DNA from: Balanoglossus misakiensis | Taxonomy: Eukaryota > Hemichordata | Direction: 5' to 3' | NCBI GenBank assembly: GCA_040954595.2 | Contig: JBECUI020000034.1 | Coordinates: 124,001-188,000, forward strand | DNA length: 64,000 bases | Shown here: positions 54,923 through 63,711 of the stretch, one piece after another | Numbering within the stretch: position 1 is the stretch's first letter | Layout of the letters: every line of letters begins with the position of its first letter | Notes under the pieces: model-generated | What the model was told of the DNA's origin: nothing | Databases searched by the model: none | Seen by the model: the letters and a program-made list of their open reading frames with translations, nothing else | Position numbers and translations under genes: made by a program

Positions 54923-56038
54923 CTACCACTCTTTTAGTTGGTTAGTTCTTGTATTTAATTCCCATATTGTGTCACCGATGGTGCCTATAAGAATATTCTC
55001 ATTAGGAAGTGTTAGAAGATGCGTAATGGCGACATTATCCAAATCATCATATGCACTGGGCGATGTAATATCATTGATATCGGCACCGGCTGCAATATAG
55101 TATAGACCCTTTGCACTCGTGCTCAGGTAGTTTGTGCTTCCGACAAACATCTGATCAGAACTTGGTATATAAGCATAGCTCGTAAAAGCAGTATTCTTTA
55201 TATTTGCGGATTTATGCCATTCTGTACCATCGTACATATATATGTAGCCAATAGCAGAAATATATATTTGATCATCCGTACGATGAGCTCGGTTTATTCC
55301 GAAAAACGGTGGTTTTATTAGTTCTATTTGTTCTCCGGCAATGCTCATTGTAACTTGGGAAAAATCATTCGTGCTTGCAGAAGTATAGAGTGCTGCACGC
55401 GACAAGAACCAATACTGTCCTCTAGCATAGATTGCATACTGGATTTGTCCAAAGTTGCTATTGTTTGTGGTGGTAACTTCGGTAACGGTTGCAGTAGCAG
55501 CTTTCCAGTTTGAAATTTCAAAAATTCTTGTTGAAGATTCCCCATCTCTGTTTATGGGGTCGGTTGTATTGCGAACAATAAGAAATAAGTTGCCGTTTAG
55601 TAAAAAGATATTATCATAGATGGGATATCGATTATGCGGTGCCGGTATTATAACTTGATGCCAATCCTTTGTATTGTTTCGAGTTTCGTATACATAGAGT
55701 TTACTCATTTGAGAAGAGGTATCGTTTTTCTGAATAATAGCAAAAAGTGAGTCCTGTGCTTCGTAGGCAGCTATCTGGCGACTCCTTGTATTTGCCTCGG
55801 GCTGAGGGATCCCCGTCCATTTTTCATCAACACTATTGTACTTGTGTATTTTTCCATACGATACATAGGCAGTATCATTAATTCGCTCAAGCCCAATAGT
55901 GGTAATGCCACGAGGAAATTCGGACTGGACAGCCGCTTTTTCCCGTATGAGCTCGGCAAAAACCCCATAATCACCAAAATCACAGGAAAAGAGCAGGAAA
56001 GGCAGAAATATTATAGAAATTTTTTGTAACATCATCAT
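54923..56038 (-). CDS. Lipoprotein with repeated beta-rich (propeller-like) sequence
   Basis: 371 residues. Lipobox LPFLLFSC near residue 19. The mature part has repeated short stretches such as SKLYVYETRNNTKDWHQV, IYMYDGTEWHKSA and TIWELNTRTNQL, suggesting beta-propeller blades. No family recognised. It starts 2 nt after the barrel protein stop, so the two form an operon, and it converges on the phosphoribosyltransferase gene. No frameshift, in contrast to the gene on its right-hand side. Confidence 0.75.
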   Translation of the reverse strand: MMMLQKISIIFLPFLLFSCDFGDYGVFAELIREKAAVQSEFPRGITTIGLERINDTAYVSYGKIHKYNSVDEKWTGIPQPEANTRSRQIAAYEAQDSLFAIIQKNDTSSQMSKLYVYETRNNTKDWHQVIIPAPHNRYPIYDNIFLLNGNLFLIVRNTTDPINRDGESSTRIFEISNWKAATATVTEVTTTNNSNFGQIQYAIYARGQYWFLSRAALYTSASTNDFSQVTMSIAGEQIELIKPPFFGINRAHRTDDQIYISAIGYIYMYDGTEWHKSANIKNTAFTSYAYIPSSDQMFVGSTNYLSTSAKGLYYIAAGADINDITSPSAYDDLDNVAITHLLTLPNENILIGTIGDTIWELNTRTNQLKEW

Positions 56039-56039
56039 A

Positions 56040-56663
56040 TTAAAAGGTATATTTTACAGACAAAAGAATTTCAAAGAAATTCCCAAATCGTGACTCACTA
56101 GCCGGCGGATTGTTGCCAGCATAGATTTGTGGAACAAATTTATACATCACAGTGCTTCCAAACCCCCATGTTGGATTAAAATTCCATAAAAATCCTGAAC
56201 CGAAACGAAGAATAAAATCAGCATGAGAATTTTCTGAATAACTTGATATATGAAGCCCTAGATCAAGAAAGAGGGGTATTTCTGCATTTCGTATGCGGAA
56301 TGCATAACTGGTTCTTGCTGTAATTGCATAGAAAAAAGCAAAGAGATCAGCACGAGAAAGAGAAAATGATCCATCTAAATGTGCTCCAATTCGCACATTA
56401 CCGTCAACATAGGCACCAATTTCGAGCCCTCCTGCAGCGCCAACACTACTTTGTGCATACCAGAAATCTCCGGCAGAGCTTGTATAAAACATTGGAACAA
56501 GAATACCAAGGTCGATTTGTACATATGAGTCACCAAGTTGTCGATTAATTTCCGAGAATCTGATTGTGTCAACCACGGCGTTAGTCTGGGCAGTAAGCGG
56601 AAGGACAATACACAGGAGTACTATACAAACAAATAGAAAACGTAAATATCTTTTGTAAGACAT
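56040..56663 (-). CDS. Small outer-membrane beta-barrel protein
   Basis: 207 residues. Signal peptide (FLFVCIVLLCIVLPLTAQ), then alternating hydrophobic-polar strands (VQIDLGILVPMFY, GLEIGAYVDGNVRIGAHLDG, SYAFRIRNAEIPLFLDLGLH) and a terminal strand ending VKYTF, the C-terminal Phe typical of BAM substrates. It resembles OmpW/OmpX-like eight-stranded barrels, without a specific family call. Its promoter overlaps that of divergent folD. Confidence 0.75.
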   Translation of the reverse strand: MSYKRYLRFLFVCIVLLCIVLPLTAQTNAVVDTIRFSEINRQLGDSYVQIDLGILVPMFYTSSAGDFWYAQSSVGAAGGLEIGAYVDGNVRIGAHLDGSFSLSRADLFAFFYAITARTSYAFRIRNAEIPLFLDLGLHISSYSENSHADFILRFGSGFLWNFNPTWGFGSTVMYKFVPQIYAGNNPPASESRFGNFFEILLSVKYTF

Positions 56664-56673
56664 GATTGTTCAT

Positions 56674-56702
56674 AGTATAATGAGATTCTTAGGGAAAAGC
56701 AA
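56674..56702 (-). promoter_or_regulatory. Promoter of the beta-barrel/lipoprotein operon
   Basis: Minus strand: -35 TTGCTT (56702-56697), 17-nt spacer, -10 TATACT (56679-56674), then 10 nt to the ATG at 56663. The leader would be about 3-4 nt and there is no Shine-Dalgarno sequence. Confidence 0.5.
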
Positions 56703-56709
56703 TATGATA

Positions 56710-56738
56710 TTGAAATATTTTCCAATATATGATATTGT
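56710..56738 (+). promoter_or_regulatory. Promoter of folD; -10 box 7 nt from ATG
   Basis: -35 TTGAAA (56710-56715), 17-nt spacer, -10 TATTGT (56733-56738), then 7 nt to the ATG at 56746. No Shine-Dalgarno sequence; predicted leaderless mRNA. The -35 box is 7 bp from the opposing -35 box. Confidence 0.45.
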
Positions 56739-56745
56739 TGCATTC

Positions 56746-57606
56746 ATGCATGTAATCTATGGTGATACGCTAGCTGAACAAATACAGAGGGACTTAGGTA
56801 TGCGGATTAAGCAATTATCTTGCACACCCAAGATTGTAATTCTTTTGCTTGGTGATAATTCTGCAAGTAGATCATATATACGAAGCAAGACTCGGGCATG
56901 CTCGAATGTTTCTATTGCCACCGAAGATGTATACATGCCCGAAGAGAGCAGTGAAAAAGAGATTTTGTTATGGATCGCAGAAAAAAATGCGGATCCCAGT
57001 GTGCATGCTATTCTTGTGCAACTTCCTCTTCCCGGTCATATTGATATGAATAAGGTGATTGCTGCAATAGATCCGAAAAAGGATGTTGACGGCTTTCATC
57101 CTCTTAATATGGGAAGGCTTGCCGTGGGTTTCCCAACTGTCATTCCTTGTACTCCTCTTGCCATTCTTCGCATGCTTGAAGCGGCAGATATTTCTGTCAG
57201 TGGGAAGCGGGTTGTTATTCTAAACCGTAGTAATATAGTTGGTAAGCCTCTTGCTCTTTTACTTGCTGCACGGGGACGAGATGCAACCGTTACTCTTTGC
57301 CATAGCCGTACAAGAGATTTACCAGCTCATTGCAAGCAGGCTGATGTGCTTATATCAGCAATATCTTCACCCCATTATATTAAGGCTGACATGGTAAAAG
57401 AGGGAGTAGTTGTTATTGATGTTTCTATTAATCGCATCCCTGCGGACAACGAAAAAAAATACAAACTTACAGGCGATGTAGACTTCGAGTCGGTATCTAA
57501 GCTCGCTTCGGCCATAACACCGGTGCCTCGGGGAGTGGGTCCAATGACAATAGCAATGATGCTTGAAAACACGGTTAGCTTGGCGGAAGGAAACATAAAG
57601 TGGTAG
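56746..57606 (+). CDS. folD: Methylenetetrahydrofolate dehydrogenase/cyclohydrolase
   Basis: 286 residues from ATG 56746 (MHVIYGDTLAEQIQRDL aligns with the family N-terminus; the frame is open upstream to 56662). Active-site Tyr and Lys in SYIRSKTRAC, VQLPLPGHID, KDVDGFHPLNMG, and the NADP region LNRSNIVGKPLALLL; ends ITPVPRGVGPMTIAMM. Interconverts methylene- and formyl-tetrahydrofolate. With folE2 and purH downstream it forms a folate/purine cluster. Confidence 0.96.
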   Translation: MHVIYGDTLAEQIQRDLGMRIKQLSCTPKIVILLLGDNSASRSYIRSKTRACSNVSIATEDVYMPEESSEKEILLWIAEKNADPSVHAILVQLPLPGHIDMNKVIAAIDPKKDVDGFHPLNMGRLAVGFPTVIPCTPLAILRMLEAADISVSGKRVVILNRSNIVGKPLALLLAARGRDATVTLCHSRTRDLPAHCKQADVLISAISSPHYIKADMVKEGVVVIDVSINRIPADNEKKYKLTGDVDFESVSKLASAITPVPRGVGPMTIAMMLENTVSLAEGNIKW

Positions 57607-58394
57607 CAAAAATGGTTGATATACAGTCTATGCCTGATCATAGAAATATTCCATTACAGCAGGTTGGTATTAAAAATCTCCGTTACCCGATTACTGTACA
57701 TTGGTCCAATGGTCGTAGAACGGATACTATTGCAGAAGTAAACATTTCGGCATCCTTATCGGCTGCCACTCGCGGCATGCACATGAGTCGACTTGTCCTC
57801 ATACTTGAAGAATGCAAAGACCAGATTAGCTGGGATAGATTACCGGCTATTTCGGCAGATATATCAAAAAGAATGGAGCAAGGGACCCCCCATGTATCTT
57901 TTTCCTGCTCTTTCCCATATTTCCGCAGGAAAACAGCTCCGCATTCATTACTGAAAAGCATGATGGATTACGATTGCATGTTACGGGTAGTACGAAAAGC
58001 AGAAAATGTTACTCGCTTTCTTCATTTAAGTGTTCCGGTTATGACCCTCTGTCCCTGCTCTAAAGCATTGAGCAGCAAAGGTGCACATAATCAACGATCA
58101 CTATGTACTGTCATCTGCCGACAAGATGAAGAACCAGACATTGATCAGATCATAACTGGAATTGAAACTGCCTCTTCCAGCTCTCTCTATGCTCTTCTCA
58201 AGCGGACTGATGAGCAGATAATTACCGAAACTTCATATAATAATCCGCGATTCGTAGAAGACCTGCTTCGCGATGTTGTCTTATTTCTCCGGCAGCATTC
58301 TTCTTCTCAATGGTTTTCAGTTGAAGTATCCAGTGAGGAAAGTATTCATAATCATAGTGCCTATGCCTATACCGAAGAGGGCGAAGCATCGTGA
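57600..58394 (+). CDS. folE2: GTP cyclohydrolase FolE2 (type IB)
   Basis: 264 residues. The N-terminal DIQSMPDHRNIPLQQVGIKNLRYPI is diagnostic for FolE2, and LCPCSKALSSKGAHNQRS carries the metal-binding Cys. FolE2 makes dihydroneopterin triphosphate from GTP with Mn or other metals rather than only zinc. GTG 57600 has GGAAGG upstream; ATG 57612 is an alternative. Overlaps folD by 7 nt and purH by 4 nt. Confidence 0.94.
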   Translation: MVAKMVDIQSMPDHRNIPLQQVGIKNLRYPITVHWSNGRRTDTIAEVNISASLSAATRGMHMSRLVLILEECKDQISWDRLPAISADISKRMEQGTPHVSFSCSFPYFRRKTAPHSLLKSMMDYDCMLRVVRKAENVTRFLHLSVPVMTLCPCSKALSSKGAHNQRSLCTVICRQDEEPDIDQIITGIETASSSSLYALLKRTDEQIITETSYNNPRFVEDLLRDVVLFLRQHSSSQWFSVEVSSEESIHNHSAYAYTEEGEAS

Positions 58395-59053
58395 AAGAGG
58401 ATATTATACGCACGGATACAGTTCTTGTTAGCGTATCGGACAAAAGCGACCTGGATATTCTTGTTTCTTCCCTTCAGATAGCCTCGCAATCACTCCGTAT
58501 CTTGGCGAGCGAAGGAAGTTATGCAGCATTAAAACCAATAATAAGCAATAAGACCGAGCTGATTAGCATAAGCGACTATGTTCATGCACCCTTTGGCGAA
58601 CGAGTAAAAAGCCTTGACTTTAAGATCTATGCAGGAATATTATCAGAAGACGCAGAGCAGTTTTTTCTTAGATTTGGAGAAGATGCCTTGCGGTTTGATA
58701 TGGTCGTGTGCAACCTCTATCCTTTTGCCGAATGTATTGCCCGGGATCAGAATGATGTCGAACCTCATGTTGATAGGGTCTGCAGTTTGATTGATATTGG
58801 TGGGCTATCTCTTCTTCGTGCGGCTGCAAAAAACTTTCCTGCTGTTACTGCTGTTTCCCATGCACGGCAGTATGCGGAAATTGTAGAGGAAATAAGCAAA
58901 CACAATGGCGTATCTCTTCAAACGCGTTATCGGTTCAGTCAAGATACATTTTCTCTTACTGCAGATTACGATCGGCAGATAGCAGAGTATTTGAAAGGGC
59001 GTGCTTTTAATAGCTTTTTTCGTAAAAAAGGGGAGAGATATGAAACGATCTGA
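58391..59053 (+). CDS. purH: PurH IMP cyclohydrolase domain (N-terminal part of PurH)
   Basis: 220 residues. MGS-like domain with VLVSVSDKSDLDILV, ILASEGSYAAL, FGERVKSLDFKIYAGIL, VVCNLYPFAE and IDIGGLSLLRAAAKNF. This is the IMP cyclohydrolase half of the usually bifunctional PurH. It ends 14 nt into the next frame. Removing one A from the A-run before GGGG near 59027 would fuse both parts into one ~615-residue PurH. So either a natural split or a homopolymer error; see the transformylase entry. Confidence 0.88.
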   Translation: MKEDIIRTDTVLVSVSDKSDLDILVSSLQIASQSLRILASEGSYAALKPIISNKTELISISDYVHAPFGERVKSLDFKIYAGILSEDAEQFFLRFGEDALRFDMVVCNLYPFAECIARDQNDVEPHVDRVCSLIDIGGLSLLRAAAKNFPAVTAVSHARQYAEIVEEISKHNGVSLQTRYRFSQDTFSLTADYDRQIAEYLKGRAFNSFFRKKGERYETI

Positions 59054-60242
59054 TTATCAGCATATTCATACAGATGAATTTCCAGAAGAAATAGAAATTA
59101 TTTTTACAGATAGTAAGGGTAAGAAAAGGCATAGATATCGGAAACAATACTGGGCAGGCAAGGGATTACGCTATGGGGATAATCCCGACCAGAAAGCTGC
59201 CTGCTACATTCCGATAGATTCTTCCAATCCGACTTCAATGAGCACTTCAATGTTCCAGTCTCTTCAGTTATTACATGGTGCAAAGCAGCCAAGTAAAACG
59301 AATATTACCGATATTAATACGGCTATGGAGATTCTTCGTTATCTTTCCGACAGCTCCTGCGCAGTTATTGTTAAGCATAATAATCCCTCGTCAGTTGCTG
59401 CTGCTGCCAAGATTGAAGATGCCTACACGCGTGCCTATAATGCCGATTGCATTGCAGCATTCGGTGGGACAATCTGCCTTAATAGACCAGTATGTGGAAA
59501 GTTGGCAGAAAAGATCCTACAGCATTACTTTGAGGTAATTGTTGCTCCCTCATATGATGAAGATGCATTAACATGTTTACAGAGCAAGAAGAATCTGCGA
59601 ATCTTTGCTCTGCCCCTGCTAACGGAAATAGAAGAACATAAGCGGCAGCTTGATATTTCATCATTGATGGATGGTGGAATAATTATACAGGAAGCATTTC
59701 TAGCAGATCATACCGGCATTTCAAAGCAGGGGCGAGCGACTTGTATGCATAAGGGTGAAGAGTATCACATTAACAGGTATGCAACTGCAGAAGAATATCA
59801 AGATATGCTTTTCGGCTGGTCGGTACAATCGGCAATTAGTAGTAATTCAATTGTCTATGTAAAGAACCAATGCACTGTTGGAATTTCTACAGGTGAACAA
59901 GACAGGGTGGGAGCGGCAAGCATTGCACGAGAAAAAGCATACCGGAACATGCGCGAATATCTCGCTCGAACCCTTTATGAAAAAGGGTATAATCTACTTA
60001 ATAAATCGGAATTGCATGAAGTTGATAATCAGGTTCGAGAAAATTCTGCAGGCTTACAGGGAAGTGTTATGGTCTCTGATGGCTTCTTTCCCTTTCGTGA
60101 TGCCCTGGATATTGCATTGGGGGAGGGGGTTTCTGCTGTCTTGCAACCAGGGGGGTCTATTCGTGACTATGAATGTATTACTGCATGCAATGAAGCAGAT
60201 GCTGCGATGATTTTTACGAATCAGCGAGGCTTTAGACATTGA
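59040..60242 (+). CDS. purH: PurH AICAR transformylase domain (C-terminal part of PurH)
   Basis: 400 residues from ATG 59040, with GGGGAGAGAT as a fair Shine-Dalgarno sequence. Motifs: KGLRYGDNPDQKAACYI, VIVKHNNPSSVAA (catalytic Lys-His), NADCIAAFGGTICLNRPV, SNSIVYVKNQ, DGFFPFRDALDIA, VLQPGGSIRD and FTNQRGFRH at the end. Transfers formyl from formyl-THF, linking to FolD upstream. Can be read as an independent gene or as the second half of PurH if one base is in error. Confidence 0.9.
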   Translation: MKRSDYQHIHTDEFPEEIEIIFTDSKGKKRHRYRKQYWAGKGLRYGDNPDQKAACYIPIDSSNPTSMSTSMFQSLQLLHGAKQPSKTNITDINTAMEILRYLSDSSCAVIVKHNNPSSVAAAAKIEDAYTRAYNADCIAAFGGTICLNRPVCGKLAEKILQHYFEVIVAPSYDEDALTCLQSKKNLRIFALPLLTEIEEHKRQLDISSLMDGGIIIQEAFLADHTGISKQGRATCMHKGEEYHINRYATAEEYQDMLFGWSVQSAISSNSIVYVKNQCTVGISTGEQDRVGAASIAREKAYRNMREYLARTLYEKGYNLLNKSELHEVDNQVRENSAGLQGSVMVSDGFFPFRDALDIALGEGVSAVLQPGGSIRDYECITACNEADAAMIFTNQRGFRH

Positions 60243-60252
60243 GCGTGGGAAG

Positions 60253-62265
60253 ATGAGAAAAGCAATTCTTATTCTCAGCATTGTTATTGCTGTCATTATA
60301 GCCTTTACATCGCTATTTATTATCCTGAATATCGGGAATATTCAAGATGCTACCGAACAAATATATGAACAGATTCGGGTAAGCAACGAAGAACTGGACA
60401 GAATACGTACAACAACAAACATGCTCATTGAAGACAATAGAGAAATACGGCAGATGTTTCACTTGCCGGAGAAACAGTATCCCATTCAATATGATGATGC
60501 AGAAGAATTGGAAGAAGATTCAATATTTACGCCCTACTTCAAGGGCATTGAGAAGATTATTGAACAGAGAAATAAAGAAACCTTATCGATAACTCTTTCT
60601 GCGCTTTTTGAAGACAGACTTTTCCGTGCCAAAGTTCAATCTGCCGGATTAACCGCAGAGTATGCCGACAATTATATTTCCCTTGTGGATAAACTCGACA
60701 GGGCATATATGACCATTTCTGCCGCACTCAGCAAAGAACAGATGCTTACTTATCAGGTAGAAACTGTGCTGGAAGAGGAACTGAAAGAATACAAGGAAGC
60801 AGCAGAAATTGTTACGAATCTGGAAAGAGACATTGATGCTGTTTCCGAGCACTATCGTACCTACGATCAGCGTCGGGATGCACTGCTGAGTATAAGCCAG
60901 GAACCGGAGATAATTCGTATAATCCAGAGGCAAAAACTTGACATAAAACTAGGTGATGCATTGGCAGAATTGCCATTTTTCGCTCTATATAAACAGGGTT
61001 ATGAAGTTATGCGCATTACTGTGAACCCTGCTGATTATACATTTCAGATTGCTGAACAAAGTTTTCATACATTTCAGGAATTATATGCATATCTTCTTCC
61101 TTATGTCAGCGAAAATATTTTTTATACGCCGAGCGAGATTCGCTTGGAAGAAAGTCTGGCAACAATACGAACTGTTTTTCAGGACCCGGGAGTTATAAGA
61201 TACCTGGAAAACAATGGCCTTCATCGTGCTGAAACGGAGCGTCAGGATGAAGAACATCTTTTCTTTGATCTGCTTGACAGTAATGAGCATAAGGTGGGAT
61301 CTCTTGCCATACAGTTGATAAGCGGAGAGATATGGCTTATGGACAAGGATGAACGCCCGATTTCATCATTGAAAGCATTGATGAATAAAGAAATTAACTT
61401 CAATACGGATCAATCAAGTACAGGTTTCCAATATAATATCTCGAATATGCTTCCCGTACAAACTGCAACTGAAAATTTTACAATCTTATTAGTTGGGCTG
61501 CATGAAAATATGGCAGATACAATAATTATTGCCTACCACATATCCGCCCTAGAAAAAATACTATTATTCAGCATTCCGCGTGATATTTATTTCCGTGGGA
61601 AGAAAATAAATAGCATTTATGCAGAATATGGTCCCAAGCGCTTTGTGCAGGATATTCAAAGCATTACGCAGATACCTATCGATTCATATATTGCTGTTGA
61701 TATGTTTGCTTTTATTGATGCAGTTAACGCGGTTGGTGGCATTGATATTATCTTGAAGGAAGATCTCATTGATCCCAGCTACAAGATCAAAGAAAACGGA
61801 CGGTGGTCAACCCTCTATTATCCTGCAGGGAAGCACCATCTACATGGAATTGCGGCACTTCGAGTCGCCCGTTCCCGCGGCACGACATCAGATTTTGACC
61901 GATCCATCAGACAACAAACAATATTGATGGCTGCATATCATAAAATACAAGAACGTTTTTTGCAAGATGGCGCTGCCGTATATTCTTTGCTTAACATACT
62001 TTTCTCTTATACGCATAGCGATCTTAATCTTATTGATATGCTCATGTATTTACAGCGATATTCTTCCTTTTCCCTTGGAGAACAGATCATCTTGAATACG
62101 GACAATATTCTTTATAATACCTATACAAACCTTCGTTTTCTCAAGGAAGGGGACCCGGAACCTGAAAATAAAGGACTATGGATATTGTTACCTGTTGAAA
62201 ATAATTGGGATGCAATCCCATCATTTATGAGATCAAGTATTCAAAAGCATCTCAATCTGCAGTAA
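60253..62265 (+). CDS. LytR-CpsA-Psr (LCP) family protein with long extracytoplasmic N-terminal domain
   Basis: 670 residues. N-terminal membrane anchor (LSIVIAVIIAFTSLFIILNI), about 380 residues of mostly helical, coiled-coil-prone sequence, then an LCP domain: FTILLVGLHENMADTIIIAYH, LLFSIPRDIYF, INSIYAEYG, FAFIDAVNAVGGIDI and the Arg/Asp cluster RVARSRGTTSDFDRSIRQQ. LCP enzymes transfer undecaprenyl-linked glycans to peptidoglycan in Gram-positives; the substrate in a spirochaete is unclear. GGAAG Shine-Dalgarno sequence. Follows purH by 10 nt. Confidence 0.88.
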   Translation: MRKAILILSIVIAVIIAFTSLFIILNIGNIQDATEQIYEQIRVSNEELDRIRTTTNMLIEDNREIRQMFHLPEKQYPIQYDDAEELEEDSIFTPYFKGIEKIIEQRNKETLSITLSALFEDRLFRAKVQSAGLTAEYADNYISLVDKLDRAYMTISAALSKEQMLTYQVETVLEEELKEYKEAAEIVTNLERDIDAVSEHYRTYDQRRDALLSISQEPEIIRIIQRQKLDIKLGDALAELPFFALYKQGYEVMRITVNPADYTFQIAEQSFHTFQELYAYLLPYVSENIFYTPSEIRLEESLATIRTVFQDPGVIRYLENNGLHRAETERQDEEHLFFDLLDSNEHKVGSLAIQLISGEIWLMDKDERPISSLKALMNKEINFNTDQSSTGFQYNISNMLPVQTATENFTILLVGLHENMADTIIIAYHISALEKILLFSIPRDIYFRGKKINSIYAEYGPKRFVQDIQSITQIPIDSYIAVDMFAFIDAVNAVGGIDIILKEDLIDPSYKIKENGRWSTLYYPAGKHHLHGIAALRVARSRGTTSDFDRSIRQQTILMAAYHKIQERFLQDGAAVYSLLNILFSYTHSDLNLIDMLMYLQRYSSFSLGEQIILNTDNILYNTYTNLRFLKEGDPEPENKGLWILLPVENNWDAIPSFMRSSIQKHLNLQ

Positions 62266-62284
62266 GTGCAGATTGCTTTTCTTT
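62254..62284 (+). terminator. Intrinsic terminator of the LCP gene, with the stop codon in its loop
   Basis: Perfect 8-bp stem AATCTGCA/TGCAGATT (62254-62261 with 62267-62274) with a 5-nt loop GTAAG, followed by a T-rich tail (GCTTTTCTTTC). The TAA stop codon of the LCP gene lies within the loop, and the -35 box of the next promoter overlaps the stem. Confidence 0.6.
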
Positions 62285-62301
62285 CATATTTTCTGTATAA
62301 T
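62273..62301 (+). promoter_or_regulatory. Promoter of the LapA-like/SPOR gene pair
   Basis: -35 TTGCTT (62273-62278), 17-nt spacer, consensus -10 TATAAT (62296-62301). GGAGG Shine-Dalgarno sequence before GTG 62330; leader about 22 nt. Confidence 0.6.
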
Positions 62302-62329
62302 TATAGTAACGCTGTAACGGAGGTTTTCT

Positions 62330-62661
62330 GTGCCTTGGAAATTATTGTTTATACTATTATTAATTGTATTACTGCTATACTTGTTTTGGTTAAATAGGGA
62401 TAATCTAGTTAGAATATCATTTATTTTCTACGAACTAATTGATATACCTGTTCTATTTGTTGTCAGCATTTCATTGACAGTAGGAGGGTGCATTGGTTCT
62501 GCTATTACTTATTTCTCCTACAAACGAAGAATGCAGGCAATGGCAGCACCTCCTGGAAAAGAAGAGATAAAAAAGAAGAAGAAAAAAGCAAAGGCTGAAC
62601 GAAAAAATCAGAACCGCCTGCTCAGCCTGACAATACTGGTACAAGTTCAGAGGAGGGGTAG
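62330..62661 (+). CDS. LapA-domain-like membrane protein, probable frameshift near C-terminus
   Basis: About 110 residues. Two membrane helices (LLFILLLIVLLLYLFWL and IPVLFVVSISLTVGGCIGSAI) joined by a short loop, then a lysine-rich tail, as in LapA/DUF1049 proteins. The uninterrupted frame runs to 62701 into the next gene. A one-base shift near 62598 gives an acidic tail SEPPAQPDNTGTSSEEG ending at 62661, just before the next Shine-Dalgarno sequence, which I prefer. GTG start. Confidence 0.65.
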
Positions 62662-62673
62662 TTCGAGGAAAAT

Positions 62674-63711
62674 ATGCAGCGATTTTCTTGCCTGTTATTG
62701 ATCGCAGTGGTACCATTTGTCGCATTTGCTATAGATGAAGACCTAGCTGATTGGCTTACAAATAATATTGATAATGAAAAGTATGGCGAGCAGGTTGAGT
62801 ATCTTCTAAGCACAATAGAAGATCCTTCCGAATTACACCTATTGGTAGACCGCTACATTCCCTTTGTATCGGATATCTCTTTTCGTGCGCTACTATTGTA
62901 TCGAACGGGAATGCTGTTTGAGTTATGGGGCAATCTTGCGTATGCTATCAGTAGCTATCGCTTTGCCTATACGCTTGACCCTCAAGTTATATATGCCTAT
63001 CGGGAAGCATTGATATCCTATGAGATGGGATTATATGAAGAAAGCGAAAATATCTTAAACCGCTTACGCATGAGAAATCCAGAGAGCTACATTCTTCTAG
63101 AAAGCATGCTTAATAGCGAAAAAGAAGACCATGATGGAAAAATTGCAATTGCTCGCCAATTAGTGCAAATAAACTCTGCCTCTCCCTCACATATATACTT
63201 CTATTATTCTCTTCTGTGGCAAGCAGGACTACAAGAGTCCGCCCGTGAGCAAGCAGAACGATTGCAGGAACTCTATCCTGAAAGTCCTGAAGCAATAATA
63301 GCAAATCAACAAGTAGAAAATGTGCAAGGAGTAATACATGAGTATCCTTCTTTATCACGGATATTCCATACCATACGAATAGAAGGACAGGAATCTCAGG
63401 AAATGCAAGAAGTAATGGATGTGCCGCTCTTGGCGGATCCGGTGGACGATGAGCTTACAGCAGATAATTCACAATCCCTTGTTGGATTACAGATTGCATC
63501 GTTTTTGAACAGGGATAATGCTGAATCTCTTCTGATCGAATTGCGTGCAAAGAATCTACCTGTTTTACCCATTATTCAGCAAATTACTGTAAATAATATG
63601 GTGTATCATCGCGTTATTATTCCATATGATACAGAGAAATTTACTGGTAGCAACGATTTCTTTACGAGAATCCTTGAATACAATATTGAGGGGATTCTAC
63701 TCTACGACTAG
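62674..63711 (+). CDS. Exported TPR protein with C-terminal SPOR-like domain
   Basis: 345 residues. Signal peptide (CLLLIAVVPFVAFA), TPR-like helices (for example GNLAYAISSYRFAYTLDPQV and ESAREQAERLQELYPESPEA) and a C-terminal ~75-residue SPOR-like domain (LVGLQIASFLNRDNAESLLIEL, VYHRVIIPYD). SPOR domains bind denuded septal peptidoglycan, so a role in division or wall remodelling is likely (inference). Its TAG overlaps the stop of the opposing gene. Confidence 0.75.
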   Translation: MQRFSCLLLIAVVPFVAFAIDEDLADWLTNNIDNEKYGEQVEYLLSTIEDPSELHLLVDRYIPFVSDISFRALLLYRTGMLFELWGNLAYAISSYRFAYTLDPQVIYAYREALISYEMGLYEESENILNRLRMRNPESYILLESMLNSEKEDHDGKIAIARQLVQINSASPSHIYFYYSLLWQAGLQESAREQAERLQELYPESPEAIIANQQVENVQGVIHEYPSLSRIFHTIRIEGQESQEMQEVMDVPLLADPVDDELTADNSQSLVGLQIASFLNRDNAESLLIELRAKNLPVLPIIQQITVNNMVYHRVIIPYDTEKFTGSNDFFTRILEYNIEGILLYD

